Shown: positions 23,344-31,920 of the stretch, piece after piece
Numbering within the stretch: the first letter of the stretch is position 1
Layout: each line of letters begins with the position of its first letter
Origin: Longimicrobium sp.
GTDB lineage: Bacteria > Gemmatimonadota > Gemmatimonadetes > Longimicrobiales > Longimicrobiaceae
Length of the DNA: 64,000 nt
Assembly: GCF_036388275.1 (NCBI RefSeq)
Contig: NZ_DASVSF010000103.1
Location: forward strand, 33,151-97,150
Reading direction: 5' to 3'
Position numbers and translations under genes: made by a program
The notes under the pieces: model-generated
Told to the model about the DNA's origin: nothing
What the model saw: the letters and a program-made list of their open reading frames with translations, nothing else
The model's database searches: none

Positions 23344-24729
23344 TCAGGGGTAACCGGGGAGCGAAATGCCATTGAGAATGCGGAACAGCCAGATGGCATG
23401 TTTGTCCGTCATCCCCGACACGAATTCCACGATCCCCATGATGGTCTCGTGTATCGATGCTGCTCTGTGACCTTGTGCGTCTTTGGCAGGCCGATATTCC
23501 GGTGGGACGTTCTGGGCGATTTTTTGTCCCAGGGTGGTGCCGGATTCGTTCAGGATCGCCTGCAGCAAAGCGTCCAGCAGGCCAGGCAATACCTTGTATC
23601 CCGCGGCCTCGATCTGCACAACCATCGGAGCCAGGTAAAGCCGCTCGGCTGTAAGGGTGGTGAGTTGTTGGAGATCGCTCATCGACTCGATGGACTCGAG
23701 CAAGGGCGCGTCATACTCCGCGGTCATGATGTCGGTTTCATTCTTGCAGAATTCCGCGGCGCATTGATAGATGAGGCTGTTCATGGCCTTGGCGCGCAAA
23801 TACCCGATCGTTTCGACCGGAGCCGTGATCTGGGCCAAGTCCCGACTGATTTCATTCTTCGGAAAGTGCGTTTCTGCGATTCGGCGGAGAATCGGCATGA
23901 TTTCATCCCGCGCCATGAGGTTCATCTTCAAACCGTCTTCCGCATCCGCTACTTTGTAGCAGATGTCATCCGCCGCTTCTACCAGGAATGCAAGCGGATG
24001 TCGATACCAGCAGTCGTCGCTCCCCGGTTTCGAGAGATGAAGCTGCTCGGCGATATTGCGAAAATCCCGCAGCTCGGAGCGGAACACTCCGAATTTTTTC
24101 TGGCTCGCCCTGCGGTGGTCTACGGTTTTGAGGTGTGACACACGCGGGTACTTCGCAAAAGCGGCCAGGGTCGTGTACGTGAGGCGTTCGCCGCCAAGCA
24201 TCGATGTCTTCGCCGGCTTGCTGTGGCATAGCATCCGTAGCGCCATTGCGTTTCCTTCGAAGCACGTAAAGTCCGAGCGTTCCTCCTGCGTCATCCCTTT
24301 CATGTATGCTGCCCCATCGCCATGTTCGAAGAAGCCGGCGATCGCCGCCTCTCCGGAATGACCGAACGGAGGATTGCCGATGTCGTGGGCGAGACACGCG
24401 GAACTGACGACGGAAGAGAAAAGTTCAACTGGCTGGCCGATCTGACGCGCCACGATCCCGCCGAGGTATCTGCCGACGCACGAACTCTCGATGCTATGCG
24501 TGAGGCGGTTATGAACGACATCGTTTTCAGGGATGGGGAAAACCTGGGTCTTACCCTGTAGCCGTCTGAACGCGCGGGAAAAGGCGATGCGATCGAAGTC
24601 CCGTTGGTACTCGTTTCGCGCCGAATCATCAGACCACTCGGGGTGGGTTTCGCAACCCAGGCGTGTGCAATTCAGCAGTTGGTCCCATGTAACGTCACGC
24701 AGCTTCGGGGATTTCTGACCAGGGCGCAT
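23344..24729 (-). CDS. dgt: Deoxyguanosinetriphosphate triphosphohydrolase (dGTPase)
   Basis: I start this 461-residue protein at ATG 24729 (MRPGQKSPKLRDVTWDQ), 8 bases after CCGGAGAA; the longer frame upstream is antisense to the aldehyde dehydrogenase gene. It has the HD-domain core NRLTHSIESSCVGRYLGG and SACLAHDIGNPPFGHSGEAAI, then the substrate-pocket region VEAADDICYKVADAEDGLK. It would cleave dGTP to deoxyguanosine and triphosphate. Such enzymes control dNTP pools, and some defend against phages by depleting dGTP. Its base composition and codon use are less GC-rich than its neighbours, so recent acquisition is likely. Confidence 0.93.
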   Translation of the reverse strand: MRPGQKSPKLRDVTWDQLLNCTRLGCETHPEWSDDSARNEYQRDFDRIAFSRAFRRLQGKTQVFPIPENDVVHNRLTHSIESSCVGRYLGGIVARQIGQPVELFSSVVSSACLAHDIGNPPFGHSGEAAIAGFFEHGDGAAYMKGMTQEERSDFTCFEGNAMALRMLCHSKPAKTSMLGGERLTYTTLAAFAKYPRVSHLKTVDHRRASQKKFGVFRSELRDFRNIAEQLHLSKPGSDDCWYRHPLAFLVEAADDICYKVADAEDGLKMNLMARDEIMPILRRIAETHFPKNEISRDLAQITAPVETIGYLRAKAMNSLIYQCAAEFCKNETDIMTAEYDAPLLESIESMSDLQQLTTLTAERLYLAPMVVQIEAAGYKVLPGLLDALLQAILNESGTTLGQKIAQNVPPEYRPAKDAQGHRAASIHETIMGIVEFVSGMTDKHAIWLFRILNGISLPGYP

Positions 24730-25047
24730 TCGGTATTCTCCGGAGTGCGTGATGCTCAAGGCGCATCGCAGGATGATACCTTTCCAGTCATCTTGCTGCA
24801 AGTGGACATAGGGGCGTCCCACGGTACGCCGCAGCACCTGCCACCCGAGGTCCTGGACTGGAAGTCGACCCGGTCCACGTCCCCCCACGGAGCAGGCTAC
24901 AGAAGCGGGTGAGGCCACAAGTTCAACGGGTCCCTGGGAGTCGCGGCACCCACTTCCGTTGCCCCTGACCCGCGGAGCGTTAGATTGGGCGGCTTCCAGC
25001 ACCCGGCTCGCAGGCAGCCGCTCAACCCGTTCCACGCGATCACCAGC
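24730..25047. other. 318-base gap between divergent dgt and aldehyde dehydrogenase genes
   Basis: The left third holds the dgt promoter (24773-24801). The rest shows no gene. TTGCCC (24959-24964) and TAGATT (24981-24986), 16 bases apart, could be the promoter for the aldehyde dehydrogenase gene, a weak match. Confidence 0.4.
24773..24801 (-). promoter_or_regulatory. Sigma-70-type promoter of dgt
   Basis: On the minus strand TTGCAG (24801-24796) and TATCAT (24778-24773) are 17 bases apart. The -10 box ends about 44 bases before the dgt ATG. The match is good for this GC-rich genome. Confidence 0.6.
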
Positions 25048-26547
25048 ATGGCGGAACAGCACAAGAACTTCATCGGCGGCCAGTGGGTGGAGCCGTCTTC
25101 GGGCGATTACTTCGAGAACCGCAACCCCGCGAAGCAGTCGGACCTGATCGGCCTGTTCCCGCGCAGCACGCGCGAGGACCTGGACCGCGCCGTCCGCGCC
25201 GCCAAGTCGGGCTTCGAGGAGTGGCGCCGCACCCCGGCGCCCGCGCGCGGCGACGTGCTGCGCAAGGTGGGCGACCTGCTGAGCACGCGGAAGGACGAGA
25301 TCGCCCGGGCCGCCACGCGCGAGATGGGCAAGACGCTCACGGAGACGCGCGGTGACGTGCAGGAGGGCATCGACACGGCCTACTACGCCGGCGTGGAGGG
25401 CCGCCGCCTCTTCGGCCACACGGTGCCCTCGGAACTGCGCAACAAGTGGGCGATGAGCTACCGCCGCCCCATCGGCGTGTGCGGACTGATCACGCCCTTC
25501 AACTTTCCGCTGGCCATCCCCACGTGGAAGATGTTCCCGGCGCTGGTGTGCGGGAACAGCGTGATCATCAAGCCGGCCGAGGACACGCCGCACACGGTGC
25601 AGCTGCTCGTCGAGGTGCTGGAGGAGGCCGGCATTCCCGCGGGTGTCGTGAACCTGGTGCACGGCCTGGGCGAGGAGATCGGCGCGGCCATCGTGGAGCA
25701 CCCCGACATCCCGGTGATCTCGTTCACGGGGTCGACGGACATCGGCTCCATCATCGGCCAGACGTGCGGGCGCATGCACAAGCGCCTGTCGCTGGAGATG
25801 GGCGGCAAGAACGCGCAGATCGTGATGGACGACGCCGAGCTGGACCTGGCGCTGGAAGGCGTGCTGTGGGGCGCGTTCGGCACCACGGGGCAGCGGTGCA
25901 CGGCTACGTCGCGCCTGCTGCTTCACGACCGGATTCATGACCAGCTGCTGGAGCGGCTGATCGAGCGCGCGAAGAAGCTGAAGCTGGGCTACGGCCTGGA
26001 CGAGGGCGTGGACGTGGGCCCGCTGATCCACGAGGCCTCGCGCACCAAGGTGCAGGAGTACGTGGAGATCGGGAAGACGGAGGGCACGCTCGTGCTGGGC
26101 GGCGAGGTCCCGACGGGCAACGGCCTGGACGACGGGTTCTTCTTCCAGCCGACCATCTTCACCGACATCAAGCCCGGCTCGCGGATGGCGACGGAGGAGA
26201 TCTTCGGGCCGGTGCTGTCGGTGATCCGCTTCTCGGACCTGGACGAGGCGATCCACATTAACAACGAGGTGAAGTACGGCCTCAGCTCGTCGCTCTACAC
26301 GCGCGACACCGTCTCGGCGTTCCGTGCGTTCCAGGAGATGGACAACGGCATCACCTACGTCAACGCGCCCACCATCGGCGCCGAGGCGCACCTTCCGTTC
26401 GGTGGCGTGAAGCAGACCGGCAACGGCCACCGCGAGGGCGGCTGGGAAGTGTACGAGTTCTACTCCGAGACCAAGGTCTGCTACCTGGACTACTCCGGGA
26501 AGCTGCAGCGCGCGCAGATCGACAACTACGACGCGTCGCCGTACTGA
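25048..26547 (+). CDS. NAD(P)-dependent aldehyde dehydrogenase
   Basis: I start this 499-residue enzyme at MAEQHKNFIGGQWVEPSSG (ATG 25048). It has all ALDH motifs: the nucleotide site VISFTGSTDIGSIIG, the general base in LEMGGKNAQIV, the nucleophile in GQRCTATSRLL, and EEIFGPVLSV. It oxidises an aldehyde to the acid. The substrate cannot be fixed; the C-terminus FGGVKQTGNGHREGGWEVYEFY is reminiscent of semialdehyde-type enzymes. It stands alone, with a terminator after it. Confidence 0.93.
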   Translation: MAEQHKNFIGGQWVEPSSGDYFENRNPAKQSDLIGLFPRSTREDLDRAVRAAKSGFEEWRRTPAPARGDVLRKVGDLLSTRKDEIARAATREMGKTLTETRGDVQEGIDTAYYAGVEGRRLFGHTVPSELRNKWAMSYRRPIGVCGLITPFNFPLAIPTWKMFPALVCGNSVIIKPAEDTPHTVQLLVEVLEEAGIPAGVVNLVHGLGEEIGAAIVEHPDIPVISFTGSTDIGSIIGQTCGRMHKRLSLEMGGKNAQIVMDDAELDLALEGVLWGAFGTTGQRCTATSRLLLHDRIHDQLLERLIERAKKLKLGYGLDEGVDVGPLIHEASRTKVQEYVEIGKTEGTLVLGGEVPTGNGLDDGFFFQPTIFTDIKPGSRMATEEIFGPVLSVIRFSDLDEAIHINNEVKYGLSSSLYTRDTVSAFRAFQEMDNGITYVNAPTIGAEAHLPFGGVKQTGNGHREGGWEVYEFYSETKVCYLDYSGKLQRAQIDNYDASPY

Positions 26548-26575
26548 CGGCAGGGGGAGTCCCTTCCCCTGACAG

Positions 26576-26620
26576 GATCGCCCGCCTTCGCTTCGATGCG
26601 AGGGCGGGCGATCGTCTTTG
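26576..26620 (+). terminator. Terminator after the aldehyde dehydrogenase gene
   Basis: GATCGCCCGCC (26576-26586) pairs with GGCGGGCGATC (26603-26613), and TCGC/GCGA extends the stem inside. A short T-containing tail (GTCTTTG) follows. It lies about 30 bases past the stop. Confidence 0.65.
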
Positions 26621-26801
26621 GTGCCGTGTGTGGCGGCATCTGTCTCTGGGCCGAAGTGTCCGCTCTCGGCGTGATTGCGGGACGCTGTACCCGGCGCAGA
26701 TTTTGCCCGGGGCAGAGTGCCTGCGCCTTGCCCCCTGGGGTAGTGCAGGCGTAGAATCCGTACGCACTCCACGCCTTTGCACCCGCCACCCCGGTCGCCG
26801 G

Positions 26802-27743
26802 ATGCACCCTCCCCATCCCGTCCAGGACGACCCCTACGATCCGCCGGCTCAGGCGTCGTATCCGTCACTCCCCAGCATCCCGGGCGGCATCATCCGCGTT
26901 CCCGCCGAAGCGGAGGCCGTAGACGAGTTCCTCGAGGGCCTCAACGAGGAAACGCAGCCCAAGTCGCTGAACTACGGGATGAGCATGCGCGGGCGCACCG
27001 CCATCGTCACGGGCGGCGCCTCGGGCATCGGGCGGGCGATCGCGCTGGAGTTTGCGCGGCACGGGGTGAACGTCGCCTTCAACTGGTATTCGTACGACGG
27101 CGGCGTGGGGATGGAGGAAGAGGCGGAGCAGACCGAGCGCGACCTGCGCCAGCTGGAGGTGCGCGTGCACTGCGAGCCCTGCGACGTGCGCGACTCCGAC
27201 GAGGTGAACCGGTTCGTCAAGGGCGTCCAGGAAGAGTTCGGGCGGGTTCACTTCCTGGTGAACAACGCGGGGATCGCGCGCGACCGCGCGCTGTGGCGGC
27301 TGACGGACGAGCAGTGGAGCTCGGTGCTCGACACCAACCTGACGGGCGCGTTCCACATGATCCGGGCGCTGGCGCCCACCTTTCGCCGCCACCACGACGG
27401 CAAGATCGTCAACGTGTCGTCGGTGCACGGCATCCGCAGCGAGTTCGGCCTGGCCAACTACAGCGCCTCCAAGGCGGGGCTGCTGGGCCTCACCCGCTCG
27501 GCCGCGCTGGAGCTGGGCCCCAGCAACGTGAACGTGAACGCCGTGGCGCCGGGGTACATCCGCACCACGCGCCTGACCAACGGCGTGCCGGCGGAAATCC
27601 TGGACACGGCCCGCGAGCGCTCCGTCCTGGGCCGCCTGGGCGATCCGCAGGACGTGGCGAACGTCGTCGTCTTTCTCTGCTCCGAGTACGCGCGCCACAT
27701 CACCGGCACCGTCATTCCCGTCGACGGGGGACACCTGCTTTGA
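26802..27743 (+). CDS. Short-chain dehydrogenase/reductase (FabG-like) with an N-terminal extension
   Basis: From ATG 26802 the protein is 313 residues. The first 60 (Pro-rich, then EAVDEFLEGLNEETQPKSLNYG) precede a classical SDR domain: TGGASGIGRAIALEFA (cofactor), LVNNAGIARD, IVNVSSVHG (Ser), YSASKAG (Tyr/Lys), and ITGTVIPVDGGHLL at the end. It reduces or oxidises a carbonyl with NAD(P)H; 3-oxoacyl reductases are the closest in feel. The Met pair at MSMRGRTAIV would give a bare SDR, so the extension may be optional. Confidence 0.88.
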   Translation: MHPPHPVQDDPYDPPAQASYPSLPSIPGGIIRVPAEAEAVDEFLEGLNEETQPKSLNYGMSMRGRTAIVTGGASGIGRAIALEFARHGVNVAFNWYSYDGGVGMEEEAEQTERDLRQLEVRVHCEPCDVRDSDEVNRFVKGVQEEFGRVHFLVNNAGIARDRALWRLTDEQWSSVLDTNLTGAFHMIRALAPTFRRHHDGKIVNVSSVHGIRSEFGLANYSASKAGLLGLTRSAALELGPSNVNVNAVAPGYIRTTRLTNGVPAEILDTARERSVLGRLGDPQDVANVVVFLCSEYARHITGTVIPVDGGHLL

Positions 27744-27751
27744 TCCGATCG

Positions 27752-28381
27752 ATGTCCGATGTTCTCCGCCGCGCCCCGGCCCGGCGGCTGGTCGCGCTCG
27801 CCGTTGCGCTCGCCCTGCCCGCGTGCGGCGGAAAGAAGCCGGCTTCCGCCGGCCCGCCGCCGCCCACCGCTGTCGCGCCGATGGACCTGGGCGGGCAGCA
27901 GGTGGTGATCCTTCCCGTGCAGCAGGCCACCGGCGTGGGCTTCAATCGAGAGCAGATCACGGCCGAGATCGTGACGGCGCTGCAGGCGCGCGACTCGGTT
28001 ACGCAGTGGATCACCCCCGAGCGGCTTCGCCATCTCCTGCGTCAGTCGCCGGGGTATGCGCCCGACCCCGCCGCGCTCCCCAACGACTCCTATCAGTCCC
28101 ATGGCGAGCGCCGCGTGGCCGGCGCCCTAGCGGACCCCATTCGCCGCTACGCCGCGCTCAGCCGGGCGCGGCTGGTGGTCATCACGCGAAGCGCCGTCGC
28201 GATCTCCGACAGCACGGGAACGCGCGTGCGGCTGACGGCGGCCGTGGTGGACGCGCGGACGGGGCTGCTCGTGTGGTGGGGCGACGCGGATGGGGAGCCC
28301 GCGGCCGCGGACGACCGGGCGGGGATCGTCAGCGCCGCCCAGGCGCTCGCCCGCCGCATGGTGGTGGCATACTCGCGGTGA
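27752..28381 (+). CDS. Putative lipoprotein of unknown function
   Basis: This 209-residue protein starts 8 bases after the SDR gene. It has a signal with lipobox LPAC (Cys about 23) and a Pro-rich linker. The body (QQVVILPVQQATGVGFNREQITAEIVTALQ to ALARRMVVAYSR) alternates strands and helices and resembles the DUF4136- or TolB-N-like outer-membrane-associated fold in pattern only. Several similar lipoproteins occur elsewhere in the window. Confidence 0.75.
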   Translation: MSDVLRRAPARRLVALAVALALPACGGKKPASAGPPPPTAVAPMDLGGQQVVILPVQQATGVGFNREQITAEIVTALQARDSVTQWITPERLRHLLRQSPGYAPDPAALPNDSYQSHGERRVAGALADPIRRYAALSRARLVVITRSAVAISDSTGTRVRLTAAVVDARTGLLVWWGDADGEPAAADDRAGIVSAAQALARRMVVAYSR

Positions 28382-28524
28382 CGCGGGGCGCCCGGTAGGT
28401 TGTCACGGCGAGCGCGTCCGGCACGGGTCCGGGGGCGCTCGCATCCGTCTTGCACGGCACGCAAGGCCGTGATCGCATTCAGGGGAACGCACGCGGGCCG
28501 CGGGCCCGCCATACCGAGCAGCAG

Positions 28525-29538
28525 ATGCCGCAGATCGTTACGCTGATCCCGGGCGACGGGATCGGGCCGGACATCACCCAGGCCGTGGTGCGGGTGATAG
28601 AGGCCACCGGGGCCGACATCCAGTGGGACCGCCGCGACGCCGGCGTGAGCGCCATCGAAAAGCACACCACGCCCATTCCCCAGGAAACGCTGGACTCCAT
28701 CCGCACGAACCGGGTGGCGCTCAAGGGGCCGCTGACCACCCCCGTGGGTGTGGGCTTCCGCTCCATCAACGTGGCGCTGCGCAAGGAGTTCGACCTGTAC
28801 GCCAACGTTCGCCCCGCATACACCATCGTGCGCGGCGGGCGGTACGAGGGCGTGGACATCGTCCTGATCCGCGAAAACACCGAGGGGCTGTACAGTGGCG
28901 TCGAGCACTACGTAGGCATCGGCGGCGACCCCCGCGCGGCCGCGGAGAGCGTGATGCTGGTCACCCGCTTCGGCGTGGAGCGCATCCTTCGCTACGCCTT
29001 CGAGTACGCGCTGAAGAACGGGCGCAAGAAGGTGACGCTGGCCCACAAGGCCAACATCCTCAAGTACACGCAGGGCCTCTTCCTGGACGTGGGCCGCGAG
29101 ATGGCCAAGGAGTACGAGGGCCGCGTGCAGTTCGAGGACCGCATCATCGACGCGGCGGCCATGATGCTGGTCATGGATCCGGACAAGTTCGACGTGATCG
29201 TCTGCGAGAACATGTTCGGCGACATCCTGTCGGACCTGATCGCGGGCCTCGTCGGCGGGCTGGGGATGGCGCCGGGCGCCAACATCGGTAAGGACGCCGC
29301 GATCTTCGAGGCGGTGCACGGCTCCGCGCCCGACATCGCGGGAAAGGGCATCGCCAACCCGCTGGCGCTGCTGCTGGCCGGTGCCATGATGCTGGACCAC
29401 CTGGACATGCGCGACGAGGCCGCCCGCATCCGCAAGGCGCTGGTGGCCACAGTGGTGGAGGGCGACAGCCTGACGCCGGACCTGGGCGGCACCGGCACCA
29501 CCGATTCACTGGCCGACGCCATCATCAAGCGCCTCTGA
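28525..29538 (+). CDS. NAD-dependent isocitrate dehydrogenase
   Basis: I start this 337-residue enzyme at MPQIVTLIPGDGIGPDI (ATG 28525). It has the beta-decarboxylating dehydrogenase signature: the substrate arginines in NVALRKEFDLYANVRPA, RENTEGLYSGVEH, the lysine in TLAHKANILKYTQGLFL, and the metal aspartates in ENMFGDILSDLIAGLVGGLG. The SINVALRKE loop indicates isocitrate rather than 3-isopropylmalate, and the length fits the NAD-dependent TCA-cycle form. It overlaps the next gene by one base. Confidence 0.9.
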   Translation: MPQIVTLIPGDGIGPDITQAVVRVIEATGADIQWDRRDAGVSAIEKHTTPIPQETLDSIRTNRVALKGPLTTPVGVGFRSINVALRKEFDLYANVRPAYTIVRGGRYEGVDIVLIRENTEGLYSGVEHYVGIGGDPRAAAESVMLVTRFGVERILRYAFEYALKNGRKKVTLAHKANILKYTQGLFLDVGREMAKEYEGRVQFEDRIIDAAAMMLVMDPDKFDVIVCENMFGDILSDLIAGLVGGLGMAPGANIGKDAAIFEAVHGSAPDIAGKGIANPLALLLAGAMMLDHLDMRDEAARIRKALVATVVEGDSLTPDLGGTGTTDSLADAIIKRL

Positions 29539-29882
29539 TGGAAACCGCGACCCTCCCGCCCGGGCTGGAAGAGGAGTTTCCGCCCTTCATCTGCACCCAG
29601 TGCGGGCTGCCGAAGGAGGGCGAGAAGGCCGACGACGCGGGCCGCTGCGAGACGTGCCGCCAGGGGCTGATCCGGCAGTCGGGCAAGTGGGCGCTGGTGC
29701 CGGCCGTGGTGATGGGGGCGCTGTACCTGTGGATGATCATCTTCTTCGGGCTGATCGAATCGCCCGCGATGATCTTTTTTCTGGCCCTGGGGGCGGCGCT
29801 GGCATTCGTGGCGTACAAGGTGGGGCGGCGCGTAGCGTTCGACCTGCTGGTCGTCCGCGGACGCGGAATGCGGAAACGCTGA
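29538..29882 (+). CDS. Membrane protein with an N-terminal zinc ribbon
   Basis: This 114-residue protein has a zinc-ribbon-like C-x2-C...C-x2-C (ICTQCGL at about 19, RCETCRQ at about 36), then two hydrophobic segments (about 51-71 and 76-94) and a basic C-terminus. Its ATG overlaps the isocitrate dehydrogenase stop (TGATG), and it overlaps the next membrane gene by one base. The three genes form one operon. Function is unknown. Confidence 0.75.
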   Translation: METATLPPGLEEEFPPFICTQCGLPKEGEKADDAGRCETCRQGLIRQSGKWALVPAVVMGALYLWMIIFFGLIESPAMIFFLALGAALAFVAYKVGRRVAFDLLVVRGRGMRKR

Positions 29883-30106
29883 TGCGCGACCTGCTGCTTT
29901 CTCCCTGGGTCAACGTGGTGGGCGCCGTGGCGGGCGGCCTGTTCCTGGGCTACGGGCTGGGCACGCTGCCGGGCGGCATCACCGCGTGGGGTGCGATGTG
30001 GACGGTGCTGGGCTTCGTGCTGCTCTGGTGGACGCTGATGGACCGCCGCAAGGCGCGCCCCGGCACTCCCAAGAGCGAGGCCGACGGCTCGCATACGATC
30101 GAATAA
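29882..30106 (+). CDS. Small two-helix membrane protein
   Basis: This 74-residue protein has two hydrophobic segments (about 8-27 and 34-52) around a GGLFLGYGLGTLPGG Gly-rich turn, then a basic-polar tail. It is the last gene of the isocitrate dehydrogenase operon and is followed by a good terminator. I do not recognise the family. Confidence 0.7.
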   Translation: MRDLLLSPWVNVVGAVAGGLFLGYGLGTLPGGITAWGAMWTVLGFVLLWWTLMDRRKARPGTPKSEADGSHTIE

Positions 30107-30142
30107 GGTAACGACGGTAACGACGGTCACTGCACCGCACAT

Positions 30143-30176
30143 GAAGCCCCGCGCGGTTCGCGGGGCTTCTGCGTTT
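30143..30176 (+). terminator. Terminator of the isocitrate dehydrogenase operon
   Basis: A perfect 11-bp stem GAAGCCCCGCG/CGCGGGGCTTC (30143-30153 with 30159-30169) with a 5-base loop is followed by TGCGTTT. Confidence 0.8.
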
Positions 30177-30187
30177 CACCCGATTTA

Positions 30188-30203
30188 CGCACTCACGCAC
30201 TCA
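30188..30203 (-). repeat. Two copies of the TGAGTGCG octamer before thiM
   Basis: CGCACTCA occurs twice in tandem, ending two bases before the thiM ATG. This is the reverse complement of the 8-bp unit repeated eight times after cysS (48238-48301), pointing to a dispersed seed sequence. Confidence 0.7.
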
Positions 30204-30204
30204 A

Positions 30205-31017
30205 ATGATCCAGACCGCATCGGATTCCCTGGACCCTTGGGGCGCGCTGGCCCGGCTCCGTGACGCCGGCCCGCTGGTGCACTGCATCACCAACTACGTG
30301 GCGATGGACGTCACCGCCAACGCGCTGCTGGCCATCGGCGCCTCGCCCGCGATGGTGCACGCGCGCGAGGAGGCCGCGGACTTTGCAGGCATCTCACGGG
30401 CGCTGGTGATCAACATCGGCACGCTGTCGCCGCCGTGGGTAGAGGCGATGGAGATGGCGGTGGATCGCGCCGTGGCGCTCGGCACGCCGTGGGTGCTGGA
30501 CCCCGTGGGCGCCGGGGCCACGCCGTACCGCACCGGCGTCGCGGGCGACCTCGCCCGCCGCAAGCCGACGGTGATCCGGGGCAACGCGTCGGAAATCCTC
30601 ACGCTGGCGGGTGAGGTGGGCGGGGCCAAGGGCGTCGACAGCACGCGCACCCCGGACGAGGCGCGCGCGGCCGCGTCGGAGCTGGCGCGCTCGCTGGGCT
30701 GCGTGATCGCCGTCACCGGTCCCGTGGACCACGTGACGGACGGCGCGCGCACGCTCTCCATCCACCACGGCCACGAGATGATGACGCGCGTCACCGCGCT
30801 GGGGTGCGCGCTGGCCGGTGTGACGGGCGCCTTTCTGGCCGTGGAGCCGGACCCGCTGCATGCCGCCGCCTACGCACTCGCCTTCTTCGGGCTGGCGGGC
30901 GAGATGGCGGCGTCCGGCTCCATCGGCCCGGGCACCCTGCGCGTCCGGCTGATGGACGCGCTCTACATCCTCGACACGCAAACCGACAAGGAGATCCGGA
31001 TCGAGCCCATGGGGTGA
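30205..31017 (+). CDS. thiM: Hydroxyethylthiazole kinase
   Basis: This 270-residue enzyme phosphorylates the thiazole moiety in thiamine salvage. It shows the family motifs LVHCITNYVAMDVTANALLAIGASP, DPVGAGATPYRT, the RGNASEI segment, VAVTG-like IAVTGPVDHVTDG, and the catalytic GCALAG near residue 210. The usual TGTGCALS reads TALGCALAG here. No thiD, thiE or TPP-riboswitch sequence was recognised nearby. It appears to be transcribed alone. Confidence 0.92.
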   Translation: MIQTASDSLDPWGALARLRDAGPLVHCITNYVAMDVTANALLAIGASPAMVHAREEAADFAGISRALVINIGTLSPPWVEAMEMAVDRAVALGTPWVLDPVGAGATPYRTGVAGDLARRKPTVIRGNASEILTLAGEVGGAKGVDSTRTPDEARAAASELARSLGCVIAVTGPVDHVTDGARTLSIHHGHEMMTRVTALGCALAGVTGAFLAVEPDPLHAAAYALAFFGLAGEMAASGSIGPGTLRVRLMDALYILDTQTDKEIRIEPMG

Positions 31018-31073
31018 GCGTCGAGGCAACCGATCTGTGCCGCCCGTGGCCGGTTCTGGAGGGGGCTTGCGGA

Positions 31074-31115
31074 CGTTGCTCGGTCCGTATGTATTTGGGT
31101 CTGCAACGACGTTGC
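31074..31115. promoter_or_regulatory. Three CGTTGC half-sites upstream of the PIN pair, candidate operator
   Basis: CGTTGC occurs at 31074-31079 and 31110-31115, and its complement GCAACG at 31103-31108, making the palindrome GCAACG-A-CGTTGC. The sites lie 60-100 bases upstream of the antitoxin start, as expected for autoregulation. Confidence 0.45.
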
Positions 31116-31177
31116 GGGCTCCCCCATTCTGGAGCTCGATACGAATCGTCGCGCTGGCCTGCACCGAGGAGAACCAC

Positions 31178-31411
31178 ATGGCAATCGAGCCTGCATACCA
31201 GGTCGACAGGAACGAGGATGAGATCGTCGTTCGGCTCCGCCGGAACGAGGTGAACGAGGCGCGGGTCTCGCGATTCCTCTCCTACCTGGAACTGGCATCG
31301 ATCCGCGACCGCAGTCGGCTAACCGCCGAAGCTGCAGCCGAACTCGCGGACGAGGTCGACCAAGCCGTCTGGAAGAAAAACCGCGATCGTCTCTCCGGCC
31401 ATGGACCTTGA
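31178..31411 (+). CDS. Putative antitoxin of a PIN-domain pair
   Basis: This 77-residue protein starts at ATG 31178, 7 bases after GAGGAGAA. It opens with a short charged strand (DEIVVRLRRNEVNEARVSRFLSYLELA) and ends in a helix rich in Ala and Asp (LTAEAAAELADEVDQAVWKK). Its last 11 bases overlap the PIN gene, the usual antitoxin-first order. The sequence does not match a common VapB family by eye, so the assignment rests on position and size. Confidence 0.65.
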   Translation: MAIEPAYQVDRNEDEIVVRLRRNEVNEARVSRFLSYLELASIRDRSRLTAEAAAELADEVDQAVWKKNRDRLSGHGP

Positions 31412-31820
31412 CGAGGCGCCGGTCGTCACGGACACGAATGTGATCTTCTCGGCCTTGCTGCGTCGTGAAGGACGGTTCTTGGAGATCCTCTTCGAATCGG
31501 AGCACAGCTTCCACATCTGTGAAAGCGTCCTCAGCGAATTGTTTCGGCTGAAGGAGAAGATCGCGCGTACGAGTGAGCTCGACGAAGACACCCTCGCTCG
31601 CCTGTATCACGAGATCATCTCCCTCCTGAGCATCCATAAGGAAGCACGAATCGCGGCGGTACATTGGGATCAGGCACGTGCGTTGTGCGACGGAGTCGAT
31701 CCCGCGGACGCTCCTCACGTCGCACTGACGCTCGATCTGGATGGTGTGCTTTGGACCGGTGACAAGCGTCTACGTGCCGGATTGCGGCTGAAGGGGTTCG
31801 ACCGCTTCTTCGTGCCCTGA
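31401..31820 (+). CDS. PIN-domain putative RNase toxin (VapC-like)
   Basis: This 139-residue protein has the PIN acidic set: Asp in VTDTNVIFSALL (about 12), Glu in CESVLSELFRL, Asp in DPADAPHVALTLDLDG, and Asp in WTGDKRL. VapC-type toxins use these to bind magnesium and cut RNA. It is coupled to the antitoxin-like gene upstream. The sequence feels like the PIN subgroup of COG2405/COG1569 kind rather than classical VapC. Toxicity is inferred. Confidence 0.82.
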   Translation: MDLDEAPVVTDTNVIFSALLRREGRFLEILFESEHSFHICESVLSELFRLKEKIARTSELDEDTLARLYHEIISLLSIHKEARIAAVHWDQARALCDGVDPADAPHVALTLDLDGVLWTGDKRLRAGLRLKGFDRFFVP

Positions 31821-31920
31821 GCAGATGCAGCGCGTTCGATCTCTCCATGCGTGCCGTACCGGTAGGTGGAACAGGCGTTGCGAGCGCAGAAACCGGCCTT
31901 TCAAGAAGGAGAGAGATCGT

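Noticed and set aside
24730..26868. Upstream extension of the minus-strand dgt frame, antisense to the aldehyde dehydrogenase gene
   Set aside because: The sequence there is His/Arg/Ala-rich shadow, and dgt has its own ATG, ribosome-binding site and promoter at 24729-24801.
30107..30204. TPP riboswitch upstream of thiM
   Set aside because: The gap holds only a terminator and two octamers; the conserved CTGAGA-type core was not found.
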